Assembly: GCA_945860375.1 (NCBI GenBank)
Contig: CAMAQR010000003.1
Span: 114,351 to 178,350 of the forward strand
Source: Pseudorhodobacter antarcticus
GTDB taxonomy: Bacteria; Pseudomonadota; Alphaproteobacteria; Rhodobacterales; Rhodobacteraceae
Length of the DNA stretch: 64,000 nucleotides
Direction of reading: 5' to 3'
The first letter of the stretch is position 1. The number at the start of each line of letters is the position of its first letter. A program made the position numbers and the translations under genes. Below are positions 17,713 through 27,314 of the stretch, piece by piece. The notes beneath the pieces were generated by a model. The model did not search any database. It saw nothing but the letters and a program-made list of their open reading frames with translations, and was not told the DNA's origin.

Positions 17713-17907
17713 ATGGCGTTTCGTCCGCCGCATGAAATGCACACCCGCCGCTTTTCCCGCAATATGGGCGTGTTGGTGGTGCTGTTGGCCTTTGTCGCGC
17801 TGGTGTTCGCGCTGACCGTGGTCAAGGTCACCAATGGCGATCTGATGCATGCCAATGACACCCCCGGCGCGCTGGGGTCCACGCAACCGCTTAAGGTGGC
17901 TCCATGA
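17713..17907 (+). CDS. Small membrane protein of the cta cluster (CoxF-like)
   Basis: 64 residues with one membrane helix (about 19-40) and a basic N-terminus. A protein of this size and shape sits between ctaB and ctaG in many alphaproteobacteria and is called CoxF or CtaF-like, usually assumed to help oxidase assembly. It starts one base after the ctaB stop, and its stop overlaps the ctaG ATG, so it is translationally coupled to both. Function inferred from position. Confidence 0.8.
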   Translation: MAFRPPHEMHTRRFSRNMGVLVVLLAFVALVFALTVVKVTNGDLMHANDTPGALGSTQPLKVAP

Positions 17908-18473
17908 CGCCGCAAAACAAAATGGCCTTTGGCCTGGTGGGTGTGGCGGCAACCATGCTGTCGCTCAGCTTTGCCGCAGTGCCGTTTTACGACTGGTTCT
18001 GCCGGGTGACAGGCTACGCAGGCACCGTTTCGGTGGCTGCCACGGGCTCAGATACCGTGCTGGAGCGGACCATGATCGTGCGTTTTGACGCATCACTCGA
18101 GTCCGGGATGCCGTGGGAGTTCGCCCCGCAGCAACGCCAGATGGTGGTCAAGATCGGCGAAACCAACCTCGCGTTTTTTGAGGCCTATAATCCCACCGAC
18201 CACGTTGTTGCCGGAACCGCCAGCTACAACGTGATGCCCGATCAGGCCGGGGGCTATTTCACCAAGATCGAATGCTTTTGTTTCACCGAACAGGTGCTGC
18301 AACCCGGAGAGCGGGCGATCATGCCGGTGTCCTTCTATGTTGACCCGTCGATCATCGATCACCCCGAGGCCAAGCTGATCCGCGAAATCACGCTGTCTTA
18401 TACTTTCTACGAAACAACGCTTCCCGATCAGCAGGCCGCACTTGCGCCACTGGTCCCGAAGTCGATAAACTGA
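17904..18473 (+). CDS. ctaG: Cytochrome c oxidase assembly protein CtaG/Cox11
   Basis: 189 residues. One N-terminal membrane helix (about 8-28, followed by the conserved [15 protein letters not shown]), then a periplasmic immunoglobulin-like copper-binding domain. The copper-binding CFCF motif is present as ECFCFTEQ. It delivers copper to the CuB site of subunit I. ATG overlaps the stop of the preceding small gene by 4 bases. Confidence 0.95.
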   Translation: MTPQNKMAFGLVGVAATMLSLSFAAVPFYDWFCRVTGYAGTVSVAATGSDTVLERTMIVRFDASLESGMPWEFAPQQRQMVVKIGETNLAFFEAYNPTDHVVAGTASYNVMPDQAGGYFTKIECFCFTEQVLQPGERAIMPVSFYVDPSIIDHPEAKLIREITLSYTFYETTLPDQQAALAPLVPKSIN

Positions 18474-18501
18474 AGACAATAAAAAACGAGGGAACCCGAC
18501 C

Positions 18502-19305
18502 ATGGCCCACGCCAAGAACCACGACTACCACATTCTGCCGCCGTCGATCTGGCCGTTGTTTGGCGCGGTCAGCGCCTTTATCATGCTGTATGGCTCAGTG
18601 CTGTGGATGCACGGCTCCGGCCCATGGATGGGTTTGATCGGCTTTGCAGGCGTGCTTTACACCATGTTCGCATGGTGGTCCGAAGTGGTCCATGAAGGCC
18701 AGACCGGCGATCACACCCCCGTCGTCCGCATCGGCCTGCGCTATGGTTTCATCATGTTCATCATGTCTGAAGTCATGTTCTTCTCGGCCTGGTTCTGGAC
18801 TTTCTTCAAACATGCGATGTACCCGATGGGGCCAATGTCGCCGCTGGTCGATGGTGTCTGGCCGCCCGAAGGCATCGCAACCTTTGACCCGTGGCACTTG
18901 CCGCTGATCAACACGCTGATCCTGTTGTTGTCGGGCTGCGCGGCCACTTGGGCCCACCACGCGCTGGTGCATGACAACAACAACCGCAAAGATATGAAAA
19001 CCGGGTTGATCCTGGCAATTGCCCTTGGCGCGTTGTTCACCGCTTTTCAAGCCTATGAGTACAGCCACGCAGCCTTTGGTTTTGCGGGCAACATCTACGG
19101 CGCATCGTTCTTCATGGCGACCGGTTTTCACGGCTTCCACGTTCTGATCGGCACAATCTTTCTGCTGGTGTGCTTGGTGCGGGTCTACAAGGGCCATTTC
19201 ACGCCCGAACAGCACGTGGGCTTTGAAGCCGCCGCATGGTACTGGCACTTCGTTGATGTGGTCTGGTTGTTCCTGTTCGCCTCTGTCTACGTCTGGGGCC
19301 AGTAA
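18502..19305 (+). CDS. ctaE: Cytochrome c oxidase subunit III
   Basis: 267 residues, seven membrane helices, typical of COX3. Conserved features include the N-terminal [33 protein letters not shown] and the final [13 protein letters not shown]. Subunit III stabilises the catalytic core and the proton-uptake path. It follows ctaG with a short gap holding GAGGGA, a good ribosome-binding site, and is followed by a strong hairpin. Confidence 0.96.
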   Translation: MAHAKNHDYHILPPSIWPLFGAVSAFIMLYGSVLWMHGSGPWMGLIGFAGVLYTMFAWWSEVVHEGQTGDHTPVVRIGLRYGFIMFIMSEVMFFSAWFWTFFKHAMYPMGPMSPLVDGVWPPEGIATFDPWHLPLINTLILLLSGCAATWAHHALVHDNNNRKDMKTGLILAIALGALFTAFQAYEYSHAAFGFAGNIYGASFFMATGFHGFHVLIGTIFLLVCLVRVYKGHFTPEQHVGFEAAAWYWHFVDVVWLFLFASVYVWGQ

Positions 19306-19326
19306 GCCCTGACCATCCCGATGACA

Positions 19327-19350
19327 ACGCGGGCCCATCGTGGCCCGCGT
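19327..19350 (+). terminator. Stem-loop between ctaE and the SURF1 gene
   Basis: ACGCGGGCC (19327-19335) pairs perfectly with GGCCCGCGT (19342-19350) around a 6-base loop, 21 bases after the ctaE stop, and is followed by CTTGCTTT. It is a candidate Rho-independent terminator or attenuator. The SURF1 gene starts only 29 bases later, so partial read-through is likely. Confidence 0.65.
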
Positions 19351-19378
19351 CTTGCTTTGCGCGCCCCAAGGACTCCTG

Positions 19379-20050
19379 ATGATCAAACGCATGTGGTTTC
19401 CGATCCTGATGGGAATGGCGGGGGTGGCGGTGCTGTGCAGCCTTGGCATCTGGCAGGTGCAGCGCATGGACGAAAAGCGCGCCCAGCTTGACGCAATGGT
19501 GGCAGGCATCAGCACGCCTGCAATTGCGGTGCCGCTGAACCCGAACCCCGAGGCCGACCGCTTTCGCCCCGTCACCGCCAAAGGCCGCTTTACCGGTGAA
19601 CGGCTGTATGTGCTGTCTGGCAAAGCCCAGATCGGCGCGGGTGTGCGGGTGATTTCCGTCCTGCAAACCGTCGATGGCCGCCGCATTCTGGTCGATCGCG
19701 GCTTTCTGCCCGATGATGAAAAGCACAAGGCCCTGACCGTGACCGATGCTGACATCACCGGCAATCTGATGTGGCCGCGCGATGCCAATGACTACACGCC
19801 ACCGCCCGATGTGAAAACCGGCTTGTGGTTCGCCCGCGACGCGGTGGCGATGGCGGCGCTCTTGAACACCGAACCCACATTTATTGTCGCCAATACGCCG
19901 ACCGGCGACGGGATTGAGGCGATTGGCGTTGATACTTCCACTATTCCCAACGATCACTGGGGCTATGCGATCACATGGTTTTCGCTGGCGCTGGTTTGGG
20001 CGGTGATGACAGTCGCGCTGCTGTGGCGTATCAGGCGGCGGACAGAGTAG
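19379..20050 (+). CDS. SURF1 family heme A/oxidase assembly protein
   Basis: 223 residues with a membrane helix near each end (about 7-25 and 197-215) and a periplasmic domain between, the SURF1 layout. LGIWQVQRMDEKRAQ near the start and NDHWGYAITWFSLALVW at the end are conserved in the family. It helps insert heme A into the aa3 oxidase encoded by the neighbouring cta genes. The ATG at 19379, preceded by AAGGA, is preferred to one at 19340 that overlaps the hairpin. Confidence 0.92.
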   Translation: MIKRMWFPILMGMAGVAVLCSLGIWQVQRMDEKRAQLDAMVAGISTPAIAVPLNPNPEADRFRPVTAKGRFTGERLYVLSGKAQIGAGVRVISVLQTVDGRRILVDRGFLPDDEKHKALTVTDADITGNLMWPRDANDYTPPPDVKTGLWFARDAVAMAALLNTEPTFIVANTPTGDGIEAIGVDTSTIPNDHWGYAITWFSLALVWAVMTVALLWRIRRRTE

Positions 20051-20059
20051 GGGCATAAG

Positions 20060-21445
20060 ATGCGGTATATCTCGACGCGGGGGCAGGCCCCGGTTTTGAC
20101 CTTTGGCGAGGCGATGATGACGGGCCTTGCCCGCGACGGTGGCCTTTATGTGCCCGAAACCGTACCCACCTTGACCCATGCCGAAATCGCCGCCATGGCG
20201 GGCCTTTCCTATGAAGAAATCGCCTTCCGCGTCATGCGCCCGTTTTTGGGTGACACCTTCACCGATGCCGAGTTTCGCGGCCTGCTGACCGCCGCCTATG
20301 CCCATTTCGGCCACGCCGCCCGCGCGCCTTTGGTGCAACTTGGCCCGAACCATTTCCTGCTGGAGCTGTTCCACGGCCCGACGCTGGCCTTCAAAGACTT
20401 CGCCATGCAACTGATCGGTCAGATGATGCAGGCGGCCTTGGCCAAGACCGGTGAACGTATCACCATCGTCGGTGCCACCTCTGGCGATACCGGTTCTGCG
20501 GCAATGGAGGCATTTCGCGGTCTGGCCAACGTCGATCTGTTCATCCTTTACCCGCATGGCCGGGTGTCGGATGTGCAGCGCCGCCAAATGACGACGCCGT
20601 CAGAGGCGAACGTCTACGCCTTGGCGATGGATGGTGATTTTGACGACTGCCAAGCCCGCGTAAAGGATATGTTCAACGATTTCGCTTTCCGCGATGGCGT
20701 GCGTCTGGCGGGTGTGAACTCGATCAACTGGGCGCGGGTGCTGGCGCAGGTGGTTTACTATTTCTCGTCGGCGGTGTCCTTGGGTGCCCCCGATCGGGCG
20801 GTGTCCTTCACGGTGCCCACCGGCAATTTTGGCGACATTTTCGCAGGCTACATCGCCCGCAAGATGGGCCTGCCCATTGATCAGCTGATTATCGCCACCA
20901 ACCACAACGACATTCTGGACCGCGCGCTGAAATCTGGTGATTACAGCACCAATGGCGTCAAGCCCTCCATCAGCCCGTCGATGGACATTCAGGTATCGTC
21001 CAACTTTGAACGCGCTTTGTTTGATGCCTATGGGCGTGACGGCGCGGCGGTGTCGGCGCTGATGACCGAACTGAAATCCGGCGGGTTTCACATCAGCCAA
21101 GGCGCGTTGCAGATGTTGCAAACCACCTTCGCCTCGGGTCGTTGCTCCGAAGATGAAACCCGCGCCACCATCAGCCAAAGCTACGCGACCACGGGTGAAA
21201 TCCTGTGCCCGCATTCTGCCGTCGGCGTCAAAGTGGCCAATGAACATCTGGGGACAACCCCGATGATCACGCTTGCCACCGCCCACCCGGCGAAATTCCC
21301 CGACGCGGTGCAGGCCGCCATGGGCACCCGCCCGGCGCTGCCGCCCCGTATGGCCGACCTCTTTGACCGCCCCGAACGCATGACCCGCGTGCCGAATGAC
21401 CTGGCCGCCCTCCAAGCCCTGATCCGCGAAAGGATTGCCTGTTGA
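20060..21445 (+). CDS. thrC: Threonine synthase
   Basis: 461 residues, the long gram-negative/fungal type of threonine synthase. The N-terminal sequence MRYISTRG is characteristic and the pyridoxal-phosphate Lys112 lies in GPTLAFKDFAMQ; the phosphate-binding loop is GATSGDTGSAA. It converts O-phosphohomoserine to threonine. Its TGA overlaps the TTG start of the M16 peptidase, an arrangement seen in related genomes. Confidence 0.96.
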   Translation: MRYISTRGQAPVLTFGEAMMTGLARDGGLYVPETVPTLTHAEIAAMAGLSYEEIAFRVMRPFLGDTFTDAEFRGLLTAAYAHFGHAARAPLVQLGPNHFLLELFHGPTLAFKDFAMQLIGQMMQAALAKTGERITIVGATSGDTGSAAMEAFRGLANVDLFILYPHGRVSDVQRRQMTTPSEANVYALAMDGDFDDCQARVKDMFNDFAFRDGVRLAGVNSINWARVLAQVVYYFSSAVSLGAPDRAVSFTVPTGNFGDIFAGYIARKMGLPIDQLIIATNHNDILDRALKSGDYSTNGVKPSISPSMDIQVSSNFERALFDAYGRDGAAVSALMTELKSGGFHISQGALQMLQTTFASGRCSEDETRATISQSYATTGEILCPHSAVGVKVANEHLGTTPMITLATAHPAKFPDAVQAAMGTRPALPPRMADLFDRPERMTRVPNDLAALQALIRERIAC

Positions 21446-22701
21446 CCCTGCGCCTGACCACCCTGCCGAACGGTTTCCGCATCGTCACCGAACACATGCC
21501 GGGCCTGAAATCCGCCTCTGCCGGGGTTTGGGTGATGGCCGGCGGGCGGCATGAACGTGCCGAGCAAAACGGCATCGCGCATTTTCTGGAACACATGGCC
21601 TTCAAGGGCACCAAGCGTCGCACCAGTCTGCAGATTGCCGAGGAAATCGAAGACGTTGGCGGCTATATCAACGCCTATACCTCGCGTGAGATGACCGCCT
21701 ATTACGCCCGCGTGTTGCAGGCCGATGTCGGTCTGGCGCTGGACGTGATCGGCGATATCGTCCTCAACCCCGCCTTTGACAAGAAGGAGATCGAGGTTGA
21801 ACGCCATGTGATCTTGCAGGAAATCGGGCAGGCCTTGGACACGCCCGACGACATCATCTTCGATTGGCTGCAAGAGGTCAGCTACCCGGATCAGGCCTTT
21901 GGCCGCACCATTCTGGGGCCTGAAGAACGCGTGTCCAGCTTCACCCGCGCCGATCTCAAGGGCTTTGTGTCCGAACATTACAACCCCGGCCAGATGATTC
22001 TGGCGGCTGCGGGCGGCGTGGATCATGACGCGATCGTCAAACAGGCTGAGGCGATGTTTGGCGGCATGAAGGCCAAACCCGCGACCGCCTTCCAGACCGC
22101 GACTTTTCGGGGTGCGGAACGGCGTGAGGTCAAGGATCTGGAACAGGTCCACTTTGCCATGGCCTTTGACGCCCCCGGCTATCGCCACCCCGACGTGTAT
22201 ACGGCTCAGGTCTACGCGATGACCATGGGCGGCGGCATGTCGTCCCGTCTGTTCCAGAAAGTGCGCGAAGAACGTGGGCTGTGCTACTCGATCTTTGCGC
22301 AGTCGGGCGCCTATGAAGATGCGGGCCAGATCACCCTTTACGCGGGCACCAGTGCCGAAGAAATCGGCGCGCTGACCCAGATCACCATGGATGAGATGAA
22401 ACGCGCGGCGGATGATATGTCCGAGGCAGAGGTCGCCCGCGCCCGCATTCAGATCAAAGCCGGCATGCTGATGGGACTGGAAAGCCCGACCAGCCGCGCC
22501 GAACGCATCGCGCGGCTGCTGGCGATCTATGGCCGGGTGCCCGATGTCGACGAAGCTGTGGCCCGGATTGACGCCGTCACCACAGCCGACGTGCGCCGCT
22601 ATGCGGGTGAGTTGACCGGGGCCGACACCGCGCTGGCACTTTATGGCCCTGTTGAGAAAGCCCCCTCACTCGAGGATATTCGCAAGCGCCTGGCAGCCTG
22701 A
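21442..22701 (+). CDS. M16 family zinc peptidase (processing peptidase-like)
   Basis: 419 residues. The inverse zinc motif HxxEH is H47-FLE-H51 (GIAHFLEHMAFKG), with the distal Glu expected in the conserved EIEVERHVILQEI. The C-terminal half holds the GGGMSSRLFQKVREERGLCYS substrate-binding loop of the mitochondrial processing peptidase beta-type clan. Start is TTG at 21442, overlapping the thrC stop; no ATG gives a complete N-terminus. Likely a cytoplasmic or envelope peptidase; natural substrate unknown. Confidence 0.92.
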   Translation: MTLRLTTLPNGFRIVTEHMPGLKSASAGVWVMAGGRHERAEQNGIAHFLEHMAFKGTKRRTSLQIAEEIEDVGGYINAYTSREMTAYYARVLQADVGLALDVIGDIVLNPAFDKKEIEVERHVILQEIGQALDTPDDIIFDWLQEVSYPDQAFGRTILGPEERVSSFTRADLKGFVSEHYNPGQMILAAAGGVDHDAIVKQAEAMFGGMKAKPATAFQTATFRGAERREVKDLEQVHFAMAFDAPGYRHPDVYTAQVYAMTMGGGMSSRLFQKVREERGLCYSIFAQSGAYEDAGQITLYAGTSAEEIGALTQITMDEMKRAADDMSEAEVARARIQIKAGMLMGLESPTSRAERIARLLAIYGRVPDVDEAVARIDAVTTADVRRYAGELTGADTALALYGPVEKAPSLEDIRKRLAA

Positions 22702-23285
22702 TGCTGACCTTTCGCCGCCGTCCCAAGATTGAAACCGAGCGCATGACGCTGCGGCTGCCCAGCCACGCCGATTTTCGCGCTTGGGCGCATTTGCGCGAAA
22801 CCTCTGCCGATCACCTGATGCCATGGGAGCCGGTCTGGGCGCATGACCACCTTTCGCGTCGCGGCTTCACCAACCGCGTTTATTGGGCTGGCCGGGCCGA
22901 GCAAACCGGCGTAGCGCTGCCGCTGCTGCTGATCCGGCGCGAAGATCAGCGACTGCTCGGTGCAGTCACGCTGGACAACATCCGCCGTGGCCCGGTGCAG
23001 GCCGGTACCCTTGGCTACTGGATCGGCGCGCCCTTTGCCCGGCGCGGCTATATGCGCGAGGCGGTGTTGGCGGTGGTGCATCACGCCTTCACCGCGCTGG
23101 ACTTGTCGCGCCTCGAAAGTGCCTGTTTGCCCGAAAACGCCGCGTCGCGCGGGGTTCTGGAAAAATGCGGCTTCAAATATGAAGGAGTGGCGCAATCTTA
23201 TCTGCAAATCAGCGGGCGCTGGCGGAACCATGTGCTATACGCCAACTTACGGAACGACCGACGTGGTCGCACGGACGCAGGATAA
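22701..23285 (+). CDS. GNAT N-acetyltransferase (RimJ/RimL type)
   Basis: 194 residues. The opening IETERMTLRLPSHADFRAWA and the acetyl-CoA-binding region FARRGYMREAVLAVVHHAF, then ENAASRGVLEKCGFKYEG, are typical of ribosomal-protein-alanine acetyltransferases. The ATG shares a base with the TGA of the peptidase gene (TGATG). It acetylates a protein N-terminus or small molecule; the target is not evident from sequence. Confidence 0.9.
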   Translation: MLTFRRRPKIETERMTLRLPSHADFRAWAHLRETSADHLMPWEPVWAHDHLSRRGFTNRVYWAGRAEQTGVALPLLLIRREDQRLLGAVTLDNIRRGPVQAGTLGYWIGAPFARRGYMREAVLAVVHHAFTALDLSRLESACLPENAASRGVLEKCGFKYEGVAQSYLQISGRWRNHVLYANLRNDRRGRTDAG

Positions 23286-23325
23286 CCCTGCGCCGGAGCG
23301 GGTGGCGGCACCCGTGGAGGCTCCC

Positions 23326-23871
23326 ATGACCGAGATCAAAGTGCTGCTGCTGCGCGGCGTAAACGTGGCAGGTGCGAACCGTTTGCCGATGCCAGAGTTC
23401 CGCCAGATGCTGCTGGAACATGGGCTTACTCAGATACACACCCATATCCAAAGCGGCAATGCGGTATTTCTGGACCCAGGCGTTGCCGATGTGGAAGCCA
23501 AGATTACGGCAGCGATGAAAGACCGTTTCGGCTTTGCACCGACGATGTTCCTCATGGGGATTGCCGCCTATGACGCCATTCTGGCCGCCAACCCTTATCA
23601 CCAACATGGGCTGGCCGACGGTGCCAAGGTGCATTTCTTCTTTCTGGGCCAACCCTTGCCAGCGGCGGAGCATGCTGCACTGATCGCCCTTGCCGGTCCC
23701 GGTGAATCCGTGAAAATCACCGACGCGGCGATCTATTTGAATGCGCCAAATGGCATTGGTCGCTCGGCTTTGGCCAACAAACTGGGGCAGTCGCTGAAAG
23801 TGCCGGTTACGGCGCGCAACCAAAGCTCGGCCATGGCGATTGCTGCTTTGGCCCGGACAATCACAGTGTGA
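23326..23871 (+). CDS. DUF1697 family protein
   Basis: 181 residues starting MTEIKVLLLRGVNVAGANRL, the signature opening of DUF1697, followed by the family sequence HIQSGNAVF and a C-terminal RNQSSAMAIAALA. A GGAGG lies 6 bases upstream of the ATG. Biochemical role unknown. It is in line with the upstream acetyltransferase and 6 bases before the next gene, so probably co-transcribed. Confidence 0.88.
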   Translation: MTEIKVLLLRGVNVAGANRLPMPEFRQMLLEHGLTQIHTHIQSGNAVFLDPGVADVEAKITAAMKDRFGFAPTMFLMGIAAYDAILAANPYHQHGLADGAKVHFFFLGQPLPAAEHAALIALAGPGESVKITDAAIYLNAPNGIGRSALANKLGQSLKVPVTARNQSSAMAIAALARTITV

Positions 23872-23877
23872 GACCAG

Positions 23878-25290
23878 ATGCTGCATCCCGCCAGCCCTGC
23901 TTTTGTTGATCATCTGGCGGCTTTGTTGCCGCCCGACACCCTGCGCACGCCAGAACCCCGTTATCTGGAAGAGCCGCGCGGGCGCTGGCATGGAGTGGCG
24001 GGGGCAGTGGCCCTGCCGCGCACGACGGCAGAGGCGGCACAAATTGTGCAGACTTGTGGTGCGGCAAGCGTGGGGATTGTGCCTTGGGGTGGTGGCACCG
24101 GACTGGTCGGCGGTCAGATCATGCCCGACGGCCCTGCGCCGGTCTTGCTGTCGCTGGAACGCATGTCAGCTTTGCGCGGGGCCTATGCGGATGAAAACGT
24201 GCTGGTGGTCGAAGCGGGCATGATCTTGGCCGATGTGCAGGCGCAGGCCAACCGGCTGGACCGGATTTTCCCGTTGGCTTTGGCATCAGAAGGCACCTGC
24301 CGCATCGGGGGCAATCTTGCGACCAACGCAGGCGGGCTGAATGTTCTGCGCTATGGCAACACCCGCGATCTTTGTCTCGGGATTGAGGCAGTCTTGCCGG
24401 ACGGCAGCGTTTTCAACGGTTTGAAGCGTTTGCGCAAAGACAACACCGGCTATGATCTGCGCCATCTGCTGATCGGGGCCGAGGGTTCTCTGGGCGTGAT
24501 CACCGCCGCCAGCCTGCGGCTGTTCCCCAAACCCGCCGCCATCGGCACCGCCCTTCTGGCTGTCGAAAGCCCGGCCGCCGCTCTGAAGCTGCTGGCCATG
24601 GCCGAACAGCGCCTGTCCGGCATGGTGTCGGCGTTCGAGCTGATCCACCGCATGGGCCTGCAATTCCTGGCCGAAACCATGCCAGAGGTGCGCAACCCGC
24701 TGCAAGGCGATGCCGAATGGCTGGTGCTGATCGAAATCGGCCTGCCCGCCGGATTTGGTGCGGCGCAAACCCATCTGGAGTCGCTGTTCGAGGCGGCGCT
24801 CACAGAAGGGCTGGTCGATGACGGGGTGATCGCCGCTTCCGAGGCGCAGCGCGCCAGCCTTTGGCGTATCCGCGAGTCAATCCCCGAAGCCAACCGCCGT
24901 ATCGGTGCTGTGTCCAGCCACGACATCTCGGTGCCGCTCAGTCTGGTGCCAGAGTTCATCGCGCGTGCGGGCAAGGCGCTGGCCTTGATCGACAGCTTCC
25001 GCATCAACTGCTTTGGCCATCTGGGCGACGGCAATCTGCATTACAACGTCTTTCCGATGCCGGGCAAAAGCCGCAAAGATCACGATCATCAACGCCATGT
25101 TGTCAAGACCTGCGTGCATGATCTGGTCGATGCACTTGGTGGCTCGGTCAGCGCCGAACACGGGCTGGGGCGCCTGAAGGTCGACGATCTGTTGAAATAC
25201 GGCGACCCCGGCAAAATCGCCGCCATGCGCGCGATCAAGGCGGCGCTGGACCCGAAGGGCATCATGAACCCAGGGGCTGTCCTGACTTGA
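23878..25290 (+). CDS. FAD-linked D-2-hydroxyacid dehydrogenase (GlcD/D2HGDH type)
   Basis: 470 residues. A PCMH-type FAD domain with [10 protein letters not shown] near residue 76 and the RIGGNLATNAGG loop, then a FAD-oxidase C-terminal domain with the metal-binding HLGDGNLHYN and the final EHGLGRLKVDDL. Such flavoenzymes oxidise D-2-hydroxyglutarate, D-lactate or glycolate. The single-subunit layout and absence of glcE/glcF nearby favour a D-2-hydroxyglutarate/D-lactate dehydrogenase. Confidence 0.88.
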   Translation: MLHPASPAFVDHLAALLPPDTLRTPEPRYLEEPRGRWHGVAGAVALPRTTAEAAQIVQTCGAASVGIVPWGGGTGLVGGQIMPDGPAPVLLSLERMSALRGAYADENVLVVEAGMILADVQAQANRLDRIFPLALASEGTCRIGGNLATNAGGLNVLRYGNTRDLCLGIEAVLPDGSVFNGLKRLRKDNTGYDLRHLLIGAEGSLGVITAASLRLFPKPAAIGTALLAVESPAAALKLLAMAEQRLSGMVSAFELIHRMGLQFLAETMPEVRNPLQGDAEWLVLIEIGLPAGFGAAQTHLESLFEAALTEGLVDDGVIAASEAQRASLWRIRESIPEANRRIGAVSSHDISVPLSLVPEFIARAGKALALIDSFRINCFGHLGDGNLHYNVFPMPGKSRKDHDHQRHVVKTCVHDLVDALGGSVSAEHGLGRLKVDDLLKYGDPGKIAAMRAIKAALDPKGIMNPGAVLT

Positions 25291-25316
25291 TCCCGAAAGT
25301 TTGTCTAAAATTTGCG

Positions 25317-25338
25317 TTCATCTTGGCACAAATATCCC
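25317..25338 (+). repeat. Dispersed 22-nt repeat, copy A
   Basis: TTCATCT, six variable bases, then AAATATCCC. Two other copies with the same spacing occur at 36557 and 41130. Copies A and C also share an upstream CTAAAATTT. It sits just after the hydroxyacid dehydrogenase stop codon, followed by a GC-rich stretch. Confidence 0.6.
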
Positions 25339-25404
25339 ACGGAGGGTGTGGGGGGTGTGAAATCCCCGCGAACCTGAATGCAGCACACTGCGCCCAAAAG
25401 TTAC

Positions 25405-25428
25405 GCCCTGCCGGAGAACCGACAGGGC
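25405..25428 (-). terminator. Candidate terminator for apt
   Basis: Stem 25405-25414 (GCCCTGCCGG) with 25419-25428 (CCGACAGGGC): 10 pairs with one mismatch on the plus strand, which becomes a G-U pair when transcribed on the minus strand, around a 4-base loop. On the minus strand it is followed by GTAACTTTTGG. It lies about 100 bases past the apt stop codon. Confidence 0.5.
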
Positions 25429-25524
25429 GCTGGGGTTGGGTGGTGTCACGTGTTGCAAGCAGCGACATGTCAGGGTGGGTAGCCCCGACATGCCCAGCTT
25501 TAAGATGATTCCCTGAATAAACCG

Positions 25525-26058
25525 TTAAAGTCCCTCAAATTCGCATAAAGAATGCACGGCTAGGCCCATAGCCTCAATCTTCTTGCGCCCGCCCAGTTCC
25601 GGCAGATCGACCACCACGGCCAGCCCCACCACCACTGCGCCCAACCGCTCGATCAGCTTGATTCCCGCCTCGGCGGTGCCGCCGGTGGCCAACAGGTCAT
25701 CGACCAGCAACACCCGTTCACCGGGTTGCAGGGCATCGTCGTGCACCTCGACCACCGCCTCGCCATATTCCAGCGTGTAGGCCTGCGAAATCACTTGCCC
25801 CGGCAGCTTGCCTTTCTTGCGGATCGGCACGAACCCGGTCGACAACTGATGCGCCACCGCCCCGCCCAGAATGAACCCCCGCGCCTCCAGCCCCGCCACC
25901 TTGTCGATGCGCAGGCCCGCGTAGGGTTGCAACAACTGGTCAATCGCCATGCGAAACCCGCGCGGATCGGCGAACAGCGTGGTCACGTCGCGGAACAAAA
26001 TCCCCTCATGCGGGAAGTCGACGATGGTGCGGATGTAGTCTTTGACGGTTTTTGCCAT
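25525..26058 (-). CDS. apt: Adenine phosphoribosyltransferase
   Basis: 177 residues, usual length for Apt. Conserved [17 protein letters not shown] at the N-terminus, [13 protein letters not shown], the flexible loop RKKGKLPG and the PRPP-binding motif [14 protein letters not shown]. It salvages adenine to AMP using phosphoribosyl diphosphate. Start 26058 ([16 protein letters not shown]) is chosen because longer in-frame extensions are not protein-like. Downstream of mtnP on the same strand, which fits: MTA phosphorylase releases adenine that Apt recycles. Confidence 0.96.
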   Translation of the reverse strand: MAKTVKDYIRTIVDFPHEGILFRDVTTLFADPRGFRMAIDQLLQPYAGLRIDKVAGLEARGFILGGAVAHQLSTGFVPIRKKGKLPGQVISQAYTLEYGEAVVEVHDDALQPGERVLLVDDLLATGGTAEAGIKLIERLGAVVVGLAVVVDLPELGGRKKIEAMGLAVHSLCEFEGL

Positions 26059-26068
26059 GATGTCCAAG

Positions 26069-26405
26069 TCATTCAGAAGGATAGTGCATCCGCAACATGA
26101 CACGATCCTGCCCGGGGATGGAACTGGTTTCGTGGCTGTCCTGCGAGAGGATCGACACACCCTTCATGACAGGGGTTCTCGATGTCGAGCAGAAATCCCA
26201 ACGAATGCGTCCACTCCTCCAGCACCACCGGCCGCGCCTGTTCCGCCTCAATCGCGGCGGTGATCGGGATGCTGGCGGTTTGAATATGCCTCGTGTCATC
26301 CGAGGACAGCCGCATCTGGCCCGTGCCAATCGTCAACCCATCGGGAAAGCCCGGGGTGTTTCGGGTAACATCGCCCTTTTTCAGATTCAGGGGATGCGGG
26401 GTCAT
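26069..26405 (-). pseudogene. Frameshifted small gene, possibly DUF2927-like
   Basis: Between mtnP and apt. One frame opens with ATG at 26405 and reads ARPVVLEEWTHSLGFLLDIE; around 26185 the family-like sequence appears to continue in another frame as [18 protein letters not shown] and [12 protein letters not shown], ending 10 bases before the apt start. The joined sequence recalls the EE.TQ.LGL..D...DR.MLR.LY C-terminus of DUF2927-type exported proteins. So either a frameshifted gene or a sequencing error; the N-terminal half is missing. An intact 110-residue reading of the first frame alone is possible but less convincing. Confidence 0.35.
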
Positions 26406-26447
26406 ATTGGTGGGATTGGCATCAGCCAGATTTGCCTTTCAGATCCG

Positions 26448-27314
26448 TCATAGAACCCGGCCCGCCACCGCGTCCAGTTTGGCCAGCACCTCGGGGTCGC
26501 GGCGGTCGGGGGCGGTCATGATGGCATGGGTCAGCGCGTGGTCGCAGCCTGCGGGGCAGGCCACGCGGTCCGCGCCCAAGAGCCCCGGCAGCGCCGCCAC
26601 CAAGGTGCGCGCGTTGCTTGCGTTGGCGGTCAGGGTGGCGATCACTTGTGACACATCCACCGCGCCATGGCCTTCGTGCCAGCAATCGTAATCCGTCACC
26701 ATCGCGATCGAGGCGTAGCAAAGTTCGGCCTCGCGGGCCAGCTTCGCCTCGGGCATCCCGGTCATGCCGATCACATCGGCGCCCCAGCTGCGGTACATCC
26801 GACTTTCGGCCAGAGTGGAAAACTGCGGCCCCTCCATCGCCAGATAGGTGGCACCTTGATGAACCCGCACCCCGGTCGCCTGCGCGGCGGTCAGGCAGGC
26901 GGCTGACAGGCGCGGGCAGGTGGGATGCGCGACCGAGACATGGGCGACGCAGCCCGGCCCGAAGAACGATTTCTCGCGCGCGAAGGTGCGGTCGATGTAT
27001 TGGTCGACGATCACGAAATCGCCCGGCGCGTGGTCGACCCGCAGGGACCCCACCGCTGACACCGCCACCACATCGGTGCAGCCCAGCCGTTTGAGCGCGT
27101 CAATATTGGCGCGGTAGTTGATGCTGGACGGGGTCTGAACATGGCCCCTGCCATGGCGCGGCAGAAAGGCCATGGCGACGCCGTTCAAGCGGCCCACCAG
27201 CACCTCATCCGACGGCCTTCCCCAGGGGGATCTGACCTTGACCCAGCTTGCGCCCTCCAGCCCGTCGATCTGATAGACCCCCGAGCCTCCGATCACGCCG
27301 ATCATGGTTTGCAT
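26448..27314 (-). CDS. mtnP: S-methyl-5'-thioadenosine phosphorylase
   Basis: 288 residues. Begins MQTMIGVIGGSGVYQI, the family opening, with PRHGRGH for phosphate binding, SAVGSL, TYLAMEGPQFSTLAES and the purine-specificity region MVTDYDCWHE. It splits methylthioadenosine from polyamine synthesis into adenine and methylthioribose-1-phosphate. A G-rich ribosome-binding site precedes the ATG at 27314; the second ATG at 27305 is also possible. Coupled genomically with apt, which uses the adenine. Confidence 0.95.
   Translation of the reverse strand: MQTMIGVIGGSGVYQIDGLEGASWVKVRSPWGRPSDEVLVGRLNGVAMAFLPRHGRGHVQTPSSINYRANIDALKRLGCTDVVAVSAVGSLRVDHAPGDFVIVDQYIDRTFAREKSFFGPGCVAHVSVAHPTCPRLSAACLTAAQATGVRVHQGATYLAMEGPQFSTLAESRMYRSWGADVIGMTGMPEAKLAREAELCYASIAMVTDYDCWHEGHGAVDVSQVIATLTANASNARTLVAALPGLLGADRVACPAGCDHALTHAIMTAPDRRDPEVLAKLDAVAGRVL

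Noticed and set aside
19199..20587. A 462-codon minus-strand frame across SURF1 and thrC
   Set aside because: It is antisense to two clear genes and has no motif; long shadow frames are expected at this GC content.
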